Source: Streptomyces sp. CG1 (GTDB lineage Bacteria > Actinomycetota > Actinomycetes > Streptomycetales > Streptomycetaceae). From it: a stretch of 64,000 bases of DNA. Positions 60,776 through 64,000 of this stretch are shown one piece after another. Both the position numbers and the translations under genes were made by a program. Below the pieces are notes generated by a model. It was given only the letters and a program-made list of their open reading frames with translations. It did not search any database and was not told the DNA's origin. The first letter of the stretch is position 1. Each line of letters opens with the position of its first letter. The DNA lies in contig NZ_CP163518.1 in assembly GCF_041080625.1 (NCBI RefSeq), positions 5,766,001-5,830,000 on the forward strand, in the 5' to 3' direction.

Positions 60776-61714
60776 ATGATCGACGCACAGCAGCTCACCA
60801 AGAGGTACGGGGAGAAGACAGCCGTCGACGGCCTGGACTTCACCGTGAAGCCGGGCACGGTGACCGGCTTCCTGGGACCCAACGGGGCGGGCAAGTCCAC
60901 GACGATGCGCATGATCGTCGGGCTGGACGCGCCGACGAGCGGCTCCGTCACGGTGAACGGCCACCGCTACGCCCGTCATCAGGCGCCGCTGCAGGAGGTC
61001 GGGGCGCTCCTGGAGGCGAAGTCGATCCACCCGGGCCGCTCGGCCTACAACCATCTCCGGGCGCTCGCGCTGACCCACGGCATTCCGCGCCGCCGGGTCG
61101 ACGAGGTCGTCGAACTCGCCGGTCTCGGCAGCGTCGCGAAGAAGCGGGCCGGTGCCTTCTCGCTCGGCATGGGCCAGCGGCTCGGTATCGCCGCCGCTCT
61201 GCTGGGCGATCCGCAGACGGTGATGCTGGACGAGCCCGTGAACGGTCTGGACCCCGAGGGTGTCCTCTGGATCCGCAATCTGCTGACGTCGCTCGCGGCC
61301 GAGGGGCGCACGGTGTTCGTCTCCTCGCATCTGATGAGCGAGGTGGCCCTGGTCGCGGATCACCTGATCATCGTCGGCCGGGGGCGGCTGCTGGCCGACA
61401 CGACCGTACGGGACCTGGTCCGCGAGGCGGGCGGGGACACCGTGAAGGTCGCGACGCAGGATCCCGCACGGCTGCGGGACGTGCTGGCCGGGCCGGGCGT
61501 GGAGGTCACCGGCCGGGTCGGCTCCGAGGAGCTGCAGGTGACCGGGATGTCCGCGCGCGAGATCGGGCTGAAGGCGGCGGAGCGCGGGATCCCCCTGTTC
61601 GAGCTGACCACGAAGGCCGTCTCGCTGGAGGAGGCCTTCATGGAACTGACCAGGGACGCCGTGGAGTACCACGGCTCCACGACCGGCACCGACACCTCCG
61701 GGAGCGCGGCATGA
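60776..61714 (+). CDS. ABC transporter ATP-binding protein
   Basis: 312 residues. Walker A GPNGAGKSTT, signature FSLGMGQRLGIA, Walker B VMLDEPVNGLDPEG and the H-loop SSHLMSEV are complete. The signature with SLGM is typical of bacitracin-type or antibiotic-exporter ATPases. It overlaps the permease by 4 bp. A two-component system follows, suggesting the exporter is regulated by or linked to it. Confidence 0.95.
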   Translation: MIDAQQLTKRYGEKTAVDGLDFTVKPGTVTGFLGPNGAGKSTTMRMIVGLDAPTSGSVTVNGHRYARHQAPLQEVGALLEAKSIHPGRSAYNHLRALALTHGIPRRRVDEVVELAGLGSVAKKRAGAFSLGMGQRLGIAAALLGDPQTVMLDEPVNGLDPEGVLWIRNLLTSLAAEGRTVFVSSHLMSEVALVADHLIIVGRGRLLADTTVRDLVREAGGDTVKVATQDPARLRDVLAGPGVEVTGRVGSEELQVTGMSAREIGLKAAERGIPLFELTTKAVSLEEAFMELTRDAVEYHGSTTGTDTSGSAA

Positions 61715-62562
61715 GCACCCTCACGGCAACCCCCGAGACCCCCGAGACCGCTCCGGCGGCCGCGCCCCGCCCCGCCTACCGGGTGACGGGACGGCGTGTG
61801 CTGGCCTCGGAGTGGGCCAAGCTCTGGTCCCTGCGCTCCACCTGGATCACCCTCGGCCTGGGCCTGCTGTTCCTGGTCGCCTTCGGCGTCATCGCCGCGA
61901 GCCACTACAAGTCCAACCTCGACTCCGGCCGTCACATGGACCGCGACTTCGCCACCGCGACGGCCGTGAGCCTGTCCCTGTTCGGCACCAACTTCGCCCA
62001 GCTGGCCCTCGGTGTGCTCGGCGTGCTGGTCACGGCGGGCGAGTACTCCACCGGCATGATCCGCTCGACCCTGGCCGCCGTGCCGCGCCGGCTGCCCGTG
62101 CTGTGGTCCAAGGCGGCGGTGTACGGGCTGGTCGCGCTGGTGGTCGCCACCGTCGGCGCGTTCGTCGCCTTCCTCGTCGGCAGCCAGATCGTGTCCGGCA
62201 CGCCCGCCGCCCTGGGCCTCGGCCACGCCGGCGTCGTACGCAGCCTGCTGGGTGCCGGGCTCTACCTGGGCCTGGTCGGGGTGATCGGCACCGCCCTGGG
62301 CGCGTGGCTGCGGTCCGTGGCCGGCGGTATCTCGGTCCTGGTCGCCGCCCTCATGCTGGTACCCGGGCTGATCTCCCTGCTGCCCACCTCGTGGCAGAGC
62401 GACATCGACCCCTATCTGCCGAGCCACGCGGGCGAGTCGATCTTCGCCCTGACCCATGACTCCACCACTCTGTCGCCCGGTGCCGGCCTCCTGGTCTTCC
62501 TCGGCTGGACGGCGCTGGCGCTGGCGGGGGCGGCGTACCGGCTGCTGCGCAGCGACGTCTGA
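61711..62562 (+). CDS. ABC-2 type permease
   Basis: 283 residues with six hydrophobic segments after a Pro/Ala-rich start. SEWAKLWSLRSTWITLGLG at the N-terminus and STGMIRSTLAAVPRRLPVLW before the second helix are typical of Streptomyces ABC-2 permeases. It pairs with the preceding ATPase; the histidine kinase gene starts 36 bp later. Confidence 0.93.
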   Translation: MSTLTATPETPETAPAAAPRPAYRVTGRRVLASEWAKLWSLRSTWITLGLGLLFLVAFGVIAASHYKSNLDSGRHMDRDFATATAVSLSLFGTNFAQLALGVLGVLVTAGEYSTGMIRSTLAAVPRRLPVLWSKAAVYGLVALVVATVGAFVAFLVGSQIVSGTPAALGLGHAGVVRSLLGAGLYLGLVGVIGTALGAWLRSVAGGISVLVAALMLVPGLISLLPTSWQSDIDPYLPSHAGESIFALTHDSTTLSPGAGLLVFLGWTALALAGAAYRLLRSDV

Positions 62563-62597
62563 GCAGCGACGTCCGCGCACCGGCACCGCATCATGGT

Positions 62598-63899
62598 GTG
62601 GTGACTTCCGTGACCACCGAAGATCTCGGCGGGATGGCACCGCTGGTCGCCCGGCTCGGCCGGGCCGGCCAGCGGCTCCGGCATGCCGACCGGGACCGTC
62701 CGTGGGTGCTGGACACCGCGGTGGTGGTCCTGGTCTTCCTGATGTTCTGCCTGCCGGATCTGCTCCATGGGATCGGGGTCGACGGGGACGGCGACGGCCA
62801 CCGCCGCTTCCGCCTGGCGTTCACCCAGCTGCCCCCGGCCGGCATGCTGGCCCTCCAGGCCGGACTGGTGCTGCCGCTGCTGTGGCGGCGGAGGGCGCCC
62901 GCCCTGGCCTTCGGCGCCGTCTCGGCCGTGTTCGTCCTCCAGTGGTCACTCGGCGCCGTACTCCGCGCGGACGTCGCCCTCTTCGTCGCCCTGTACAGCC
63001 TGACCCTGCACGGGCGGCTACGGCAGCTGCCGTGGGCCTGTGCGGTCATGGCGGGTGCGCTGGGCCTGGTCGCGGCGCGGGTGTCGGCGGCCGTGTCGGT
63101 CTGGGACGCGCTCTTCTTCCTCCTCAGCACGGCGACTGCGGCCCTCGCGCTCGGCCTGGTGATCCGCATCCGGCGGGCTCAGCTGGCCGGACTGCGGGAC
63201 CGTGCGGCCCGGCTGGAGATCGAACGCGACCAGCGCGGCAGACTCGCCGTCGCGGCCGAACGGACGCGGGTGGCCCGCGAGATGCACGACATCGTCGGCC
63301 ACAACCTGTCCGTCATCATCACCCTCGCCGACGCGGGCGCCTACGCCACCGCCGTCGCCCCGGAACGGGGCAAGGAGGCCCTGCACCTCATCGGCGACAC
63401 CGGCCGGCAGGCGCTGGGCGAACTGCGCCGGGTGCTCGGCGTGCTGCGCGAGGCGGACGGCCCGCGGGGCGAGGCCGAGCTGAGCCCGCAGCCCGGTCTC
63501 GCGGACATCGACGCGCTGTGCGAAGGCGTGCGCGCTGCCGGCCTGGAGGTCGTCTACCGCACCGCCGGTGACGTCGAGGCCCTCGACAGCGGGGTGCAGC
63601 TCACGGTCTACCGCATCGTGCAGGAGGCCCTGACGAACACCCTGAAGCACGCCGGCGCGGGCGCCCGTGCACACTTGGCGATCGTCGTGGCGGACACGCG
63701 GCTGACCATCACCGTCCAGGACTCCGGCCCGCCCGACCCGGCCGGCCGTCCCGGCACGGCGAACGAGGAAGGACACGGCCTGGTGGGCATGCGCGAACGA
63801 GCGGCACTCTACGGCGGACACGTCAGCGCGGGTCCCGCCGGCACGGGGTGGACGGTGCGGGCCGCTCTCGACCTCGCGCCCCGGGGAGGTTCCCGGTGA
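62598..63899 (+). CDS. NarL-type sensor histidine kinase (HPK7)
   Basis: 433 residues from GTG 62598 (GTG 62601 is equally possible). Four to six membrane helices in the first 200 residues, with no extracellular domain, then the HisKA_3 dimerisation block with H230 (EMHDIVGHNLSVIITLADAG) and a short HATPase (YRIVQEALTNTLKHAG, EGHGLVGMRERAALYGG). It likely senses envelope stress at the membrane and activates the regulator starting in its stop (GTGA). Confidence 0.93.
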   Translation: MVTSVTTEDLGGMAPLVARLGRAGQRLRHADRDRPWVLDTAVVVLVFLMFCLPDLLHGIGVDGDGDGHRRFRLAFTQLPPAGMLALQAGLVLPLLWRRRAPALAFGAVSAVFVLQWSLGAVLRADVALFVALYSLTLHGRLRQLPWACAVMAGALGLVAARVSAAVSVWDALFFLLSTATAALALGLVIRIRRAQLAGLRDRAARLEIERDQRGRLAVAAERTRVAREMHDIVGHNLSVIITLADAGAYATAVAPERGKEALHLIGDTGRQALGELRRVLGVLREADGPRGEAELSPQPGLADIDALCEGVRAAGLEVVYRTAGDVEALDSGVQLTVYRIVQEALTNTLKHAGAGARAHLAIVVADTRLTITVQDSGPPDPAGRPGTANEEGHGLVGMRERAALYGGHVSAGPAGTGWTVRAALDLAPRGGSR

Positions 63900-64000
63900 C
63901 CACCGTGCTCGTCGTGGACGACCAACCGCTCCAGCGGTACGGCTTCCGCATGCTCCTCGACTCCGTGCCCGAGACGGAGGTGGTCGGTGAGGCCGCGCAT
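63896..64000 (+). CDS. NarL-family response regulator (partial)
   Basis: 35 codons to the window end: MTTVLVVDDQPLQRYGFRML, then LDSVPETEVVGEAAH. The receiver's acidic pair (VVDDQ) is present; the phospho-Asp and DNA-binding domain lie beyond the window. It is translationally coupled to the kinase gene (GTGA overlap). Confidence 0.9.
   Translation, partial: MTTVLVVDDQPLQRYGFRMLLDSVPETEVVGEAAH

Noticed and set aside
1..64000. tRNA and rRNA genes
   Set aside because: None was recognised by eye anywhere in the window; a covariance-model scan would be needed to be certain.

Overview
The window is high-GC actinobacterial chromosome, almost certainly Streptomyces. The support is dense GTG/ATG starts, many ATGA/GTGA overlaps, an AfsR-type regulator, an ECF (SigE-type) sigma factor and actinobacterial families (DUF5063, SAV_915, DUF6153). 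The order Ser/Thr kinase, SLATT protein, YbaB, RecR, DUF5063, Ask, Asd, sigma factor matches a conserved Streptomyces core block as I remember it. All names rest on reading the translations; no database was searched.

Layout. 1-1.4 kb: end of a gene, a MarR-like gene with a suspicious early TAG, and a decayed TnpB (IS605/IS1341) element whose right end is still recognisable. 1.4-15.4 kb: core block with a Ser/Thr kinase, SLATT membrane protein, ybaB-recR-DUF5063, a TSUP permease, the ask-asd aspartate-pathway operon, a sigma factor with a membrane partner, SURF1, a methyltransferase and an S9 peptidase. 15.4-28.4 kb: a two-RCK-domain channel-like protein, a permease/TIGR03943 pair, glutamine-dependent NAD synthetase (TTG start), a DrrAB-like exporter, a 25-bp tandem-repeat block, a large AfsR-like regulator and a sensor-like membrane protein.

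28.4-54.2 kb is an ion-homeostasis and stress island. It holds an orphan kdpB, an SDR enzyme, a 25-residue protein resembling ribosomal protein bL37, a GNAT enzyme, a Na+/H+ antiporter, an orphan kdpD, a DUF4118 membrane protein, an RCK-gene relic, an APC transporter, the full kdpF-A-B-C-E-D cluster, a universal stress protein, a SAV_915 protein, a DAP decarboxylase and a second APC transporter. Many intergenic gaps here carry the same element: two or more GTCA(A/G) pentamers spaced 11 (10/21) bp apart, the geometry expected of an OmpR/PhoB-family regulator such as the KdpE encoded inside the island. I propose this as a shared regulon.

54.2-64 kb is an accessory patchwork. It contains a shrunken ChrB-like protein with an MFS exporter, a histidine kinase that has lost its sensor half, a frameshifted DUF4956 gene followed by a VTC-type polyphosphate polymerase and a PAP2 phosphatase, a secreted metal-binding-type operon preceded by a perfect CsoR-like copper operator, an ABC-2 exporter, and a two-component system cut by the window end. 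Several relics (TnpB, RCK, APC 3' duplication, histidine kinase, DUF4956) show that this chromosome segment is being rearranged.
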